Source: Fundidesulfovibrio agrisoli (GTDB taxonomy: Bacteria; Desulfobacterota; Desulfovibrionia; Desulfovibrionales; Desulfovibrionaceae). Taken from it: a stretch of 33,056 bases of DNA. Made by a program: the position numbers and the translations under genes. The notes under the pieces are model-generated. The model searched no databases. It was not told the DNA's origin and saw only the letters and a list, made by a program, of their open reading frames with translations. This document shows, in pieces, positions 15,252 through 23,388 of this stretch (its first letter is position 1; each line of letters starts with the position of its first letter). The stretch is from positions 1 to 33,056 of the forward strand of contig NZ_JAKZKX010000033.1 in the NCBI RefSeq assembly GCF_022808715.1, given 5' to 3'.

Positions 15252-16741
15252 GCCCGGGCCATGCGTTTGGCGGCGAGCATGGCCGCCACGAAGGCCGGGG
15301 CCAGCTCCGGGTTGGAGGCGAAATGCAGGTGCACGTAGCTGCCCAGGGTGTTGCCGGAGAGAAAGCCCTCGGGCCCGTCGATGGCCCCCTTGCGCCCGCT
15401 CAGGGTGTAGGTCCCTGGCCCCGGGGCCTGCCCCGCCAGGCGCGAAAAGTGGAACTCGTGGCCCCTGGCCCTGGTTCCGGCCGGGCCGAGCGGCGTGTCC
15501 CGCTGGAACACTGCCTCCCGGTAGCCCAGGGCCGCGAAGCGCTCCCCCATGGCGGCCCGGCAGGCGAAGACCCCGCACATGGGCCAGGAGCGGCCCTCCC
15601 CGTTCTCAACGGCCTCCACGGCCTCCATGAGGAGCATGAACCCGCCGCACTCGGCGTACACGGGCCTGCCCGAGGCGCAGAAATCCCGAATTGAGGCCAG
15701 CATGGACCCGTTGCCCGAGAGCTTGGCCGCGTGCAGCTCGGGGTAGCCGCCCGGCAGGTAGAGCCCGTCCAGGCCGGGAGGCAGTACGGCGTCCTCCAGC
15801 GGCGAGAAGGGCACGATCTCGGCCCCGGCCATTTCCAACAGGCGCAGGTTCTCCTCGTAGCAGAAGCAGAAGGCCCGGTCCCGGGCCAGGCCCAGGCGCA
15901 CGCGCCCGGAGGGGGCCTGCTGCGCGGGAGCAGGCTCGGGAACGGCATCCGACGCTCGGCCCGGTCTGCCCACTTGCGGCGTGGGGGATTCGCGGACGGC
16001 CCCGGACGCGGGTGTCTCGAACACGCGCGAAGGCAGCCGCTCCAGCAGGGCCGCCGGGTCCAGGGTCTCCACCCAGTCCGCCAGCCGCGCCAGCCAGTCC
16101 GGCGGCTTGGAGCCGGTTCGGCCCTGAGCACGGCCCGCGTCCAGTCCCAAATCCCCGGCGGTCACCAGGCCCAGGTGGCGCGAGGGCAGCGCGATGTCCG
16201 GGGCCTTGGGCAGGCAGCCCAGCAGGGGCACGCCCGCGCGCTCCATGGCCTCGGCCAGAATCTCGCGGTGGCCGGGGCCGCCCACGCGGTTGAAGACCAC
16301 CCCGGCAAGCCCGAGCTCCGGGTCGAAGCGGGCGAAGCCCTGGGCCAGGGCCGCCGCGCTGCGGGCCATGCCCGAGGCGTCCGCCACCAAAAGCGCGGGG
16401 ATGCCCAGCAGCTTGGCCATGTGCGCCGCGCTGCCCAGTTCGCTCGTACCCGAGAGCCCGTCGAAGAGGCCCATGGCCCCCTCCACCAGGGCAACGTCCC
16501 CCCCTGCGGCGTACCGGGCGAAGATCTCCCGGTTGGCCCGGGGGGTGAGCATCCAGGAATCCAGGTTGTGGCTGGTTCGCCCGCAGGCCAGGGCGTGCAG
16601 GCCGGGGTCGATGAAGTCCGGCCCGGTCTTGAAGGCGCGCGCGTCCAGGCCCGCGCGGCGCATCCAGGCCAGCAGCCCGAGCGTCACGGAGGTTTTGCCG
16701 CACCCCGAGTGGGTGCCGGACACGAGCAGGGTTTTCGTCAT
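15248..16741 (-). CDS. cbiA: Cobyrinate a,c-diamide synthase
   Basis: Uses glutamine and ATP to amidate the a and c side chains of cobyrinic acid. The 497-residue protein has a dethiobiotin-synthetase-like ATPase domain (P-loop SGTHSGCGKTS near 8-18, FKTGPDFIDPGLH, VEGAMGLFDG) and a class I glutamine amidotransferase domain with the nucleophile Cys365 in YAECGGFML and the late histidine block HEFHFSRL. A Pro/Ala/Ser-rich linker of about 45 residues joins the two domains, longer than usual. The ATG at 16741 has no strong ribosome site. Only 30 nt separate it from a divergent gene, so its promoter must overlap that gene. It is coupled to cbiD. Confidence 0.95.
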   Translation of the reverse strand: MTKTLLVSGTHSGCGKTSVTLGLLAWMRRAGLDARAFKTGPDFIDPGLHALACGRTSHNLDSWMLTPRANREIFARYAAGGDVALVEGAMGLFDGLSGTSELGSAAHMAKLLGIPALLVADASGMARSAAALAQGFARFDPELGLAGVVFNRVGGPGHREILAEAMERAGVPLLGCLPKAPDIALPSRHLGLVTAGDLGLDAGRAQGRTGSKPPDWLARLADWVETLDPAALLERLPSRVFETPASGAVRESPTPQVGRPGRASDAVPEPAPAQQAPSGRVRLGLARDRAFCFCYEENLRLLEMAGAEIVPFSPLEDAVLPPGLDGLYLPGGYPELHAAKLSGNGSMLASIRDFCASGRPVYAECGGFMLLMEAVEAVENGEGRSWPMCGVFACRAAMGERFAALGYREAVFQRDTPLGPAGTRARGHEFHFSRLAGQAPGPGTYTLSGRKGAIDGPEGFLSGNTLGSYVHLHFASNPELAPAFVAAMLAAKRMARA

Positions 16742-16771
16742 GGCCCGTCGATGATAGGGGAACTGTCAGAC

Positions 16772-17038
16772 ATGGACAAGCACACCGAAAAGCTGCTGCG
16801 CACCATCCCCGGCATCGGCCCGGCCATGGCCCGCGACCTGTACAGCCTGGGCGTCCGCGCCCCGGAGGACCTTGCCGGGCGCGACCCGCAGCAGCTCTAC
16901 GACCAGCTCAGGGAGATGTCCGGCGGCAAGCTGGACCGCTGCGTGCTCTACGTGTTCCGCGAGGCGGTCTACTACGCCTCCACGCCGCCCGAAGGGCGCG
17001 ATCCCGAAAAACTCAAGTGGTGGAACTGGAAGGGCTAG
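16772..17038 (+). CDS. Helix-hairpin-helix protein, Cdd1 / pathogenicity-locus type
   Basis: An 88-residue protein starting with a helix-hairpin-helix: LLRTIPGIGPAMARDLYSLGVRAPEDLAGRDP, followed by LYDQL and a conserved DRCVLYVFREAVYYAS helix and a WWNW tail. This is the Cdd1 family pattern as I remember it; the fold suggests nucleic acid binding but no function is established. ATG 16772 is chosen because family-like sequence begins there; an in-frame ATG at 16751 is possible. It sits in a very tight space, 30 nt from divergent cbiA and 5 nt from the convergent end of the next gene. Probably cytoplasmic. Confidence 0.85.
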   Translation: MDKHTEKLLRTIPGIGPAMARDLYSLGVRAPEDLAGRDPQQLYDQLREMSGGKLDRCVLYVFREAVYYASTPPEGRDPEKLKWWNWKG

Positions 17039-17043
17039 TCCCC

Positions 17044-17631
17044 CTACCCCTTCAAATCCCGGAAGTTCCTGCGCACCTGCTCCAGCCGCTCCCGGTAGCC
17101 CTTGGCGTCGCCATACTCGAAGAAGAATCTGTAGCGGCTGTGCACGGCCTTCACGGGCCGGGCGTGGCGCACCGGGCACCAGAACTGCTCCGTCCTGGCG
17201 GCCACTTCGGCCACGTAGGCGATCACCCCGTTGAAATAGCTGCAGTAGGCGCAGTTCACCTTCTCGATCCAGTTCAGATACCGCAGGGCCTGGCGGTCCA
17301 TGACCACGTAGTCGCCCCGCTTCACGCGCGGGATGCCGTACACCGGGAAGCAGGCCAGCTGGTACAGGCTCACCACCACGTCCATGATCGCGCAGGGGAT
17401 CAGGGCCGACCAGATCACCGGGATGGTCAGGATCATCATCACGCCCGAGTCGTACACGTAGTCCGACCACTTGGCGGCCAGCTCCCGGTGGTAGGCCTCC
17501 ACATCCCTGGCGAAGCGGACCTTCTTGTTCCTGATGGTGTAGAGGAACTCGTTCTCGGTCTTGCGCAGCTCCCCCACGAGTTCCTTTTCCAGCTCCTCGA
17601 TGTTCTGAAGTATCTCGTCCACCCTGCTCAT
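17044..17631 (-). CDS. Uncharacterised membrane-anchored protein with Cys motifs
   Basis: The 195-residue protein has a charged helical N-terminus (about 1-55, probably coiled coil), one or two membrane helices (about 62-97), and a soluble C-terminal part with highly structured-looking motifs: YGIPRVKRGDYVVMDRQALRYLN, then CAYC at 127-130, SYFNG, and RTEQFWCPVRHA with Cys152 and His156. The Cys/His set could bind a metal or haem, but this is inference. The start at 17631 has gaggg 5 nt upstream. I recall similar conserved hypothetical proteins in proteobacteria but cannot name the family. The 205 nt upstream hold the wrbA terminator. Confidence 0.8.
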   Translation of the reverse strand: MSRVDEILQNIEELEKELVGELRKTENEFLYTIRNKKVRFARDVEAYHRELAAKWSDYVYDSGVMMILTIPVIWSALIPCAIMDVVVSLYQLACFPVYGIPRVKRGDYVVMDRQALRYLNWIEKVNCAYCSYFNGVIAYVAEVAARTEQFWCPVRHARPVKAVHSRYRFFFEYGDAKGYRERLEQVRRNFRDLKG

Positions 17632-17731
17632 GGTGCCCTCGCTGTGTTGCCGGTTGCGGGGATGCCTCCCCCTTGACGCCACGATTAGCACTGCGCGGCT
17701 GAAACCGCAGCGATTTCCTGCGGGTACGCGC

Positions 17732-17772
17732 AAAAAGGCCGGGAGCCCGGACAACTCGTCCGGGCTCCCGGC
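17732..17772 (-). terminator. Intrinsic terminator of wrbA
   Basis: A perfect 14-bp stem (17738-17751 with 17759-17772, 7-nt loop) is followed on the minus strand by five T residues. It begins 64 nt after the wrbA stop codon. Confidence 0.9.
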
Positions 17773-17836
17773 TCCCAATCGCGCCTCCAACCCGGAACCG
17801 CGCAAAAAACCGGGCCGGCGGCGCGTTCACGGGCTC

Positions 17837-18448
17837 TTACGCGGTGAGCTTGGCCGCTATCTGGGCCACGTGCCTGCCCTGCCAGACCGCGCCCTCCAGG
17901 TCGTTCTCGGAGGGTATGCGCGAACCGTCGGCCCCGGCGATGGTGGTGGCCCCGTAGGGGCTGCCGCCCTTGACCGCCTCCACGCCCGTCTGGCCCTGGT
18001 AGGCGTAGGGCAGGCCCACGATGACCATGCCCTGGTGCAGGAGCGTCACGTGGAAGCTCAAAATGGTGGACTCCTGCCCGCCGTGCTGCGTGGCCGAGCT
18101 TGCGAACACCGAACCCGCTTTGCCCACCAGCGCGCCCTGGACCCACAGCCCGCCCGTCGAATCCAGGAACTGGCGCATCTGCCCGCACATGTTGCCGAAG
18201 CGGGTGGGGGTGCCGAAGATGACCGCATCGGCCGCGCCCAGCTCCTCCACGGTGCAGACGGGCACGTTGGACATGAGCTTCTGGGCCTGGCCGGCTCCCA
18301 TCTTCTCCAGCACTTCGGGGGGCAGGGTCTCGGGCACCCGGCGCAGCACCGGGGTAGCCCCGGGCACCTGGGCCACGCCCTGGGCCACGGCCTGGGCCAT
18401 GGCGTGGATATGCCCATACATGGAATAGTAGACGATGAGCACGTTCAT
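17837..18448 (-). CDS. wrbA: NAD(P)H:quinone oxidoreductase, WrbA type
   Basis: FMN-dependent two-electron quinone reductase of flavodoxin fold, which avoids semiquinone formation under oxidative stress. The 203-residue length is typical. The FMN phosphate loop is [12 protein letters not shown] (7-18); [16 protein letters not shown] and [15 protein letters not shown] (isoalloxazine binding), LPYAYQGQ and [12 protein letters not shown] are WrbA signatures. The ATG at 18448 is preceded by ggagg with 5-6 nt spacing. It is monocistronic, divergent from kup, and ends in a strong terminator. Confidence 0.97.
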   Translation of the reverse strand: MNVLIVYYSMYGHIHAMAQAVAQGVAQVPGATPVLRRVPETLPPEVLEKMGAGQAQKLMSNVPVCTVEELGAADAVIFGTPTRFGNMCGQMRQFLDSTGGLWVQGALVGKAGSVFASSATQHGGQESTILSFHVTLLHQGMVIVGLPYAYQGQTGVEAVKGGSPYGATTIAGADGSRIPSENDLEGAVWQGRHVAQIAAKLTA

Positions 18449-18516
18449 GCGAACCTCCGTTCGTCGGTCTGAGCCCCCATGCTACCTCATTTCGCGTAAA
18501 AGCAAAGGCCCGAATG

Positions 18517-18545
18517 TTGACTGGCGCGATGCCCCGGCGTAGAGC
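18517..18545 (+). promoter_or_regulatory. Putative sigma-70 promoter for the riboswitch-kup transcript
   Basis: TTGACT at 18517-18522 and TAGAGC at 18540-18545 are spaced by exactly 17 nt. Transcription would start around 18552, just before the first conserved riboswitch segment, which supports the assignment. The -10 is a weak match. Confidence 0.5.
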
Positions 18546-18549
18546 GCGT

Positions 18550-18780
18550 GTACGCATCGCCGAATCCCGCCCGGGCGGGAGCGGGGGAACCACCCAACGG
18601 GGCGCATCGCCGCGTGTGTCGCGTCCATGAAAACCATGTCCATGTTTTTCATGGAACAATAATAATTATAAATTATTATCCTCAAAAATCATACTCACTG
18701 TCTTTTGAGGGCGTCACGCAAGGCGTAGGGCAACCTTTCGGCCCGAGCCCGTCAGCTAACCTCGCAGGCGTCGAAGGGGC
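18550..18780 (+). ncRNA. ydaO/yuaA-type riboswitch (c-di-AMP) upstream of kup
   Basis: The leader of kup contains the conserved blocks of the ydaO class in order: CGCCGAATCC (18558-18567), GAGCGGGGGAACCA (18580-18593), GGGGCGCAUC (about 18599-18608, matching the GGGGUGAAU block), then GTAGGGCAAC (18726-18735) and the hallmark CCGTCAGCTAACCTCG (18749-18764). The closing P1 helix pairs CGCC 18558-18561 with GGCG 18767-18770. Riboswitches of this class bind cyclic di-AMP and commonly switch off K+ transporter and cell wall genes. Between the two halves lies an AT-rich insert with two hairpins (18625-18654 and 18680-18710) and an AT palindrome. Assignment is from motif recognition; ligand binding is inferred from the class. 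Confidence 0.93.
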
Positions 18781-18789
18781 TTCCGTGCA

Positions 18790-18822
18790 TTGCGGGGCCT
18801 CCCCCCGCAACCTCAACCGGAG
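18790..18822 (+). promoter_or_regulatory. Hairpin and ribosome site, probable expression platform of the riboswitch
   Basis: A perfect 8-bp stem (18790-18797 with 18803-18810, 5-nt loop) lies between the aptamer and the ggag at 18819-18822 that serves the kup ATG. There is no U-tract after the stem, so control of translation is more likely than classic termination. This is inference. Confidence 0.5.
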
Positions 18823-18830
18823 TCACGCGC

Positions 18831-20747
18831 ATGCGTTCCTGCTCCTTGCCGGCAGAGGACGGCCCCCACCACGGGGCCGCCTGCACGCCGGCACAGAAAG
18901 CCTCGCTGGCCTTGGCCGCCCTCGGCATCGTCTACGGCGACATCGGCACAAGCCCCCTCTACACCATCCAGGAGTGCTTCCACGGCCTCCACGCCATGCC
19001 CGTGACCCAACAGAACGTCCTGGGCGTGCTCTCCATGGTCTTCTGGTCCCTGATGATCGTGGTCAGCCTCAAGTACGTGGTCTTCATCCTGCGCGCCGAC
19101 AACAAGGGCGAGGGCGGCATCTTCGCCCTGCTGGCCATGTTGCGCGGCGGCCCGGCGAGCAAGGGCAAACACTGGCCCCTGATGCTGCTCATGGCCGCCT
19201 TCGGCGCGGCCCTGCTCTACGGCGACGGCGTCATCACCCCGGCCATCTCCGTGCTCTCGGCCGTGGAGGGCCTGAACGTGGCCACCAAGGCCGCCGCCAA
19301 TTTCGTGGTGCCCATCACCTGCGGCATCCTCGTCACCCTGTTCATGTTCCAGAAGCACGGCACCGCGGCCATCGGCAACGTGTTCGGCCCGGTCATGGTG
19401 GTCTGGTTCCTGGTGATCGGCGGGCTGGGCCTGCACTCCATACTCATGGCCCCCGGCATCCTCTACGCCCTCAACCCGGCCCACGCCGTGGAGTTCTTCG
19501 CCGCCAACGGCTTCCACGGCACCCTGGCCCTTGGCTCCGTGGTGCTGTGCATCACCGGCGGCGAGGCCCTCTACGCCGACATGGGCCACTTCGGCCGCAC
19601 GCCCATCCGGCTCTCCTGGTACATAATCGTCCTGCCGGGGCTGCTGCTGAACTACTTCGGCCAGGGGGCGCTCCTGCTGCGCAGCCCGGAGGCGGCCTTC
19701 AACCCGTTCTACTCCCTGGTGCCCGAGGCCGTGCTCTACCCCATGGTGGCCCTGTCCACGGCCGCGACGATCATCGCCTCCCAGGCCATGATCTCGGGCG
19801 TGTACTCCCTGACGCAACAGGCCATCCACCTGGGCTTCACCCCGCGCATGCTCATCGTGCACACCTCGCACAAGGCCATCGGCCAGATCTACATGCCGAG
19901 CGTCAACTGGGCGCTCATGCTGGCCTGCCTGACCCTGGTGCTCACCTTCGGGGAGTCCAGCCGCCTGGCCGGGGCCTACGGCATCGCCGTGACCGCCACC
20001 ATGGCCATCACCTCGGTGCTCTACTTCGAGGTGACCCGCGTGAACTGGGGCTGGTCCCTGTGGAAGAGCCTGCCCCTGCTGGTGCTCTTCCTGGCCTTCG
20101 ACTGCTCCTTCCTGGGCGCGAACCTGCTCAAGGTGGTGGACGGCGGCTGGATCACCCTCTCCATCGCCGTGGCCCTGCTGACCCTGATGGTCACCTGGCG
20201 CGACGGGCGCGCCCTGCTGGCCCGCCACTACAGCAACATGCGCATGCCCCTGGACATCTTCCTCAAGGACATGGCCGACTACAAGCCGCTGCGCACCTCG
20301 GGCACGGCGGTGTTCATGTCCATCTCGCCCGAGGGCGTGCCTCACACCCTGCTGCACCACTTCAAGCACAACGAGGCCCTGCACGAGCGCGTGGTGCTGC
20401 TCTCCATCACCTACGCCGAGGTGCCCCAGGTGCCGCCCGCGGAACGCCTGGACATCGCGGACCTGGGCCAGGGATTCCACCGCATCGTGGCGCGCTACGG
20501 CTTCATGGAGTCGCCCCAGGTGCCCGAAATCCTGGAGCTGGCCACCGAAAAGGGCCTGCCCATGGACGTCTACTCCACCTCGTTCTTCCTGGGGCGCGAG
20601 ACGCTGCTGACCACCGGGGACTCCCGCATGGCCAACTGGCGCAAGGTGCTGTTCGCCTTCATGTCGCGCAACTCCTGGAACGCCACGTCGTTCTTCAACA
20701 TTCCGCCGGGGCGCGTGGTGGAGCTGGGCAACCAGGTGGAGTTGTAA
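18831..20747 (+). CDS. kup: Kup/HAK/KUP-type potassium uptake protein
   Basis: Inner-membrane K+ (H+-coupled) importer. The 638-residue protein has the signature GIVYGDIGTSPLYT at 32-45, followed by about twelve membrane helices (for example MVFWSLMIVVSLKYVVFIL, LLYGDGVITPAISVLSAVEGL, ITGGEALYADMGHFG) and a cytoplasmic C-terminal domain of about 170 residues with family features such as RVVLLSITYAEVPQV and FHRIVARYGFMESP. ATG 18831 has ggag 8 nt upstream. Expression is placed under the c-di-AMP-type riboswitch, which fits the general rule that this messenger restrains K+ import. A two-hairpin repeat and a strong terminator follow. Confidence 0.97.
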   Translation: MRSCSLPAEDGPHHGAACTPAQKASLALAALGIVYGDIGTSPLYTIQECFHGLHAMPVTQQNVLGVLSMVFWSLMIVVSLKYVVFILRADNKGEGGIFALLAMLRGGPASKGKHWPLMLLMAAFGAALLYGDGVITPAISVLSAVEGLNVATKAAANFVVPITCGILVTLFMFQKHGTAAIGNVFGPVMVVWFLVIGGLGLHSILMAPGILYALNPAHAVEFFAANGFHGTLALGSVVLCITGGEALYADMGHFGRTPIRLSWYIIVLPGLLLNYFGQGALLLRSPEAAFNPFYSLVPEAVLYPMVALSTAATIIASQAMISGVYSLTQQAIHLGFTPRMLIVHTSHKAIGQIYMPSVNWALMLACLTLVLTFGESSRLAGAYGIAVTATMAITSVLYFEVTRVNWGWSLWKSLPLLVLFLAFDCSFLGANLLKVVDGGWITLSIAVALLTLMVTWRDGRALLARHYSNMRMPLDIFLKDMADYKPLRTSGTAVFMSISPEGVPHTLLHHFKHNEALHERVVLLSITYAEVPQVPPAERLDIADLGQGFHRIVARYGFMESPQVPEILELATEKGLPMDVYSTSFFLGRETLLTTGDSRMANWRKVLFAFMSRNSWNATSFFNIPPGRVVELGNQVEL

Positions 20748-20760
20748 CGGGACGAAGATC

Positions 20761-20820
20761 AGGGAGGCGCTGCCTCCCCGAACCCCTCCGGCAGGGGGAT
20801 GATCCCCCTGCACCCCCAAT
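20761..20820 (+). repeat. Two-hairpin intergenic repeat, copy C
   Basis: Hairpin 1 gggaggc-gct-gcctccc, spacer with acccctccgg, hairpin 2 with arms caggggga and tccccctg around tga, then caccccc. It begins 14 nt after the kup stop. Nearly identical to copy B in the opposite orientation. Confidence 0.8.
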
Positions 20821-20868
20821 CATGGTCTGGCGATCTGCCGTTACGTCAGGCCGGGAGCGCACACTTCA

Positions 20869-20906
20869 AAAACAAAACGCCGGGAAGACCCGGCGTTTTG
20901 TTTTTT
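20869..20906 (+). terminator. Bidirectional terminator between kup and the glycosyltransferase gene
   Basis: A perfect 16-bp stem (20869-20884 with 20889-20904, loop aaga) with A-rich left and T-rich right flanks can stop both kup (plus) and the converging gene that ends at 20930 (minus). Confidence 0.92.
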
Positions 20907-20929
20907 GGAGATGAGAAGGGATCAGGGGA

Positions 20930-22126
20930 TCAGTCTTTGCCGCCCCGGCGCGCAAGCTCCAGCTCGGCCCGGGCGATCTCGTCCCAGCCGAAGCGGCAGG
21001 CCACGCATCCGGCCTGCTCCACCAGTTCGGCGCGCCGTGCCGGGTCCTCCAGGATGCGCAGCACCTGGGCCGCGAAGCCTTGCACGTCGCCCTGGGGCAG
21101 GCGGACCATGCCGCCGGGGAAAATCTCGTCGTAGATGGCCAGGTCGTAGGCCACCACGGGCAGCCCGCTGGCCATGGCCTCCACGGCCACCTGCCCGAAG
21201 CTCTCGTAGTGGCTGGGCATGCAGAAGCACCCGGCGTTCTTGAGCAGCCGCACCTTCTCCGCGCCCTGTTTGAAGCCCAGCAGGTCCACGTTGCGCGCAA
21301 GCCCCGCCGCCTCGATCTCGTCCTTCAGGCGCTTGAACCAGGCGTCGCTGCCACCGCCGATGACGCCCAGGCGGGCCTCCGGGCGCTTGTCGCACACCGC
21401 GCGCCAGATCTTCACCAGGTCCAGGAGGCCCTTCTGAGGGTGCAGGCGGCCCAGGAACACGCCGTCGTACTTCGGCGTTTCCGGCAGAACCTCCACCTCT
21501 CCGAAGGCGTCCACGTCCACGCCCATGGTCACCACGGTGACGGCCCTGGGGTCCACCCGGCGGGCCAGCAGCGTGTCACGGTCCAGGCTGTTGAGCACCA
21601 GGAGCCTCGCCCCGAACAGCCGGGCCAGCCCGACGGCCAGCATCTGGGTGGACCAGTACAGAAGCCCCCGGATGGTGGGCACGCGCCAGCGCGGACGGAA
21701 CACGTTCTCGTAGCCCTTGAACGGGTTGGGCGCGATGAGGAACACGCACACCGTGAGCGCGGCCCTGGGGTTGCGGATCTTGGCCAGCAGGGCGGGAATC
21801 AGGTCCACCAGGAAGTCGGAGGGCGCGTACACGGCGTCCACGGGCTCCGGGTAGGGCATGAACAGGCAGCGGAAGAGCCGCCAGAGGTAGGTTTTGAGCA
21901 CGTTGCCCAGGCTGTCGGCCTCGCTCTCGAAGGGCTCGGGGAACACCTGGTACTCCATGCCCCGCACGTCCTGGGATTCGAAGACGCCGATCTGGCGCTT
22001 GGGCAGCATCACGGAGAGGCGCTCGCCCCAGGCCAGCCAGCGGCGGGCGATCTCCGAGAAGCGGACCTCGCTGCCGTCGCGGTTTTTCGTGTTCACGCGG
22101 CCCATGGCCGGGATGAAGATGCGCAT
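20930..22126 (-). CDS. Glycosyltransferase, GT4-like (GT-B fold)
   Basis: A 398-residue GT-B-type enzyme that would transfer a sugar from a nucleotide donor to an envelope glycan or lipid carrier. The N-terminal acceptor domain includes a hydrophobic patch (GLLYWSTQMLAVGLARLFGARLLVL) that may attach to the membrane. The C-terminal donor domain shows VFLGRLHPQKGLLDLVKIW, a VIGGGSD strand, and the EX7E signature in SHYESFGQVAVEAMASGLPVVAYD. The ATG at 22126 is preceded only by a distant ggagg (13 nt), so initiation may be weak or the start slightly different. It lies beside an EamA transporter, a second glycosyltransferase and a giant membrane protein, suggesting surface polysaccharide or glycosylation. 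Sugar and acceptor cannot be predicted. Confidence 0.9.
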   Translation of the reverse strand: MRIFIPAMGRVNTKNRDGSEVRFSEIARRWLAWGERLSVMLPKRQIGVFESQDVRGMEYQVFPEPFESEADSLGNVLKTYLWRLFRCLFMPYPEPVDAVYAPSDFLVDLIPALLAKIRNPRAALTVCVFLIAPNPFKGYENVFRPRWRVPTIRGLLYWSTQMLAVGLARLFGARLLVLNSLDRDTLLARRVDPRAVTVVTMGVDVDAFGEVEVLPETPKYDGVFLGRLHPQKGLLDLVKIWRAVCDKRPEARLGVIGGGSDAWFKRLKDEIEAAGLARNVDLLGFKQGAEKVRLLKNAGCFCMPSHYESFGQVAVEAMASGLPVVAYDLAIYDEIFPGGMVRLPQGDVQGFAAQVLRILEDPARRAELVEQAGCVACRFGWDEIARAELELARRGGKD

Positions 22127-22137
22127 ATAAGTCTCGT

Positions 22138-22220
22138 GCCTCCGGCGGGCAGAGAGGGCGCCGCCCTCCCCCGCACTCTTTGGGGACTCTCCCGCCAGGG
22201 AACTTCGTTCCCTGGACCCG
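22138..22220 (+). repeat. Two-hairpin intergenic repeat, copy D
   Basis: Starts cctccggcggg; hairpin 1 gagggc-gcc-gccctc, spacer ccccgcactc, second ccgcc, hairpin 2 ccagggaa-cttc-ttccctgg type around 22195-22215, then acccg. It fills the gap between the glycosyltransferase start and the EamA stop. Copy E has the same layout with different stem bases. Confidence 0.75.
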
Positions 22221-23105
22221 TTATTGCTTCGCGGGCTTCGCCGCGCCTCTTTTGAACCCAGGCAGGGCCACCACGGCCAGCCCCGCCAGAATCAGGGCCA
22301 TGCCCGCCATGCGGCGGGGACCGAAGGTCTCGCCCATGGCCAGCCTGGCGCAGACCGCCCCGAACACCGGGATGAGCAGCGAGAACGGGGCCACCGTGCC
22401 CGCCGGATAGGTGTTGAGGAGCTTCCCCCACCCCCCGTAACCGATGATGGTGGCGAACACGGTCAGGTAGAGCACCGCGCCCACCCCGTAAACATTCAGG
22501 TGCGTCAGGGCCTGCACGATGCGCTCCTGCCCCTCGAAGGCCCAGGAGAGCCCCAGCAGCGGCAGCGGCGGGATCAGGCTGAGCCAGGCGATGAGCCCGA
22601 GCATGTCCACCTTTTTGGCCCCGCGCATGAGGATGTTGCCCATGCTCCAGAACATGGCCGCGCCCAGGATGAGCAGGAAGCCCGCCAGGGTCACGCCGCC
22701 GGACCCGGCGGTCAGGCCGATGAGGCCGAGCCCGGCCAGGGCCACCAGCGACCCGGCCACTTGGCGCAGGCCCGGCTTCTCGCCCAGCACAAGGGCCGCC
22801 ACCGCGATGGTGATGAAGGCCTGGAACTGGAGCACCACCGAGGCCAGGCCCGGAGGCATGCCCACGGCCATGCCCAGGAACAGCAGGCTGAACTGTGCCA
22901 CGAACCAGGCCAGCCCAAGCGACACCAGCCGCTTCCAGGACATGTCCGGGCGGGGCAGGAAGGGCGCGAGCATGGCCACGGGCACGAAGCGCAAGGCGGC
23001 CAAGAGCAGCGGGGGGAAGGAGTCCAGCCCCACGCGGATGACCACGAAGTTGCCGCCCCAGAGCGCCACGACCACCAGGGCCAGAAGAATATCCTTGGGT
23101 TTCAC
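22221..23105 (-). CDS. EamA/DMT-family transporter
   Basis: A 294-residue inner-membrane permease with ten hydrophobic helices in two tandem EamA repeats. The N-terminal ILLALVVVALWGGNFVVIRVGL and LRFVPVAMLAPFLPRP are typical, as are VLGEKPGLRQVAGSLVALAGLGLI in repeat one and MGETFGPRRMAGMALILAGLAVVALPG in repeat two. Members export amino acids, metabolites or unknown solutes; the substrate cannot be read from sequence. The GTG start at 23105 has gagag closely upstream. It is flanked on both sides by two-hairpin repeats (D downstream, E upstream), an unusual symmetrical setting. Neighbouring glycosyltransferases on the same strand do not show overlap, so cotranscription is uncertain. Confidence 0.9.
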   Translation of the reverse strand: MKPKDILLALVVVALWGGNFVVIRVGLDSFPPLLLAALRFVPVAMLAPFLPRPDMSWKRLVSLGLAWFVAQFSLLFLGMAVGMPPGLASVVLQFQAFITIAVAALVLGEKPGLRQVAGSLVALAGLGLIGLTAGSGGVTLAGFLLILGAAMFWSMGNILMRGAKKVDMLGLIAWLSLIPPLPLLGLSWAFEGQERIVQALTHLNVYGVGAVLYLTVFATIIGYGGWGKLLNTYPAGTVAPFSLLIPVFGAVCARLAMGETFGPRRMAGMALILAGLAVVALPGFKRGAAKPAKQ

Positions 23106-23130
23106 GGCTCTCTCTTCGCTTTCAGGAAGA

Positions 23131-23202
23131 TGCCTCCGGCGGGCAAAGAGGGCGCTGCCCTCTCTGCACTCTCCCGCCAAAGGAACTTCGTTCCTTTGGA
23201 AT
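23131..23202 (+). repeat. Two-hairpin intergenic repeat, copy E
   Basis: Starts cctccggcggg; hairpin 1 agagggc-gct-gccctct, spacer gcactctcccgcc, hairpin 2 aaaggaa-cttc-g-ttccttt type, then ggaatcc. It lies just upstream of the EamA start. The stretch 23203-23388 beyond it shows only short GC palindromes (cgccgc-tt-gcggcg near 23272) and no gene. Confidence 0.75.
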
Positions 23203-23388
23203 CCTGTACTGCTTCGCGCCGACCACCGGCTTTACGGACAATCAGCCGGTTCTCATGAAAAATTTACCTATCGCCGCTTGCGGCGATGGCGGTCCGCCGG
23301 GGCGAGCGCCGCTTTGGGCGCGGTCCCGGCGGTTCCTCCCCTCCCGCGCTCCCCGGCACTGACCTCACGAATCCCGCGAAGCTGATGC

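Noticed and set aside
18627-18662. Eleven-codon upstream frame with four Met codons (MKTMSMFFMEQ) inside the riboswitch insert
   Set aside because: No ribosome site precedes it, and its ATG codons fall in a hairpin whose pairing explains the repeated catg pattern.
18813-20819. Long minus-strand frame opposite kup
   Set aside because: His/Gly/Gln-rich shadow translation without domains; kup on the plus strand has complete signatures and a leader.
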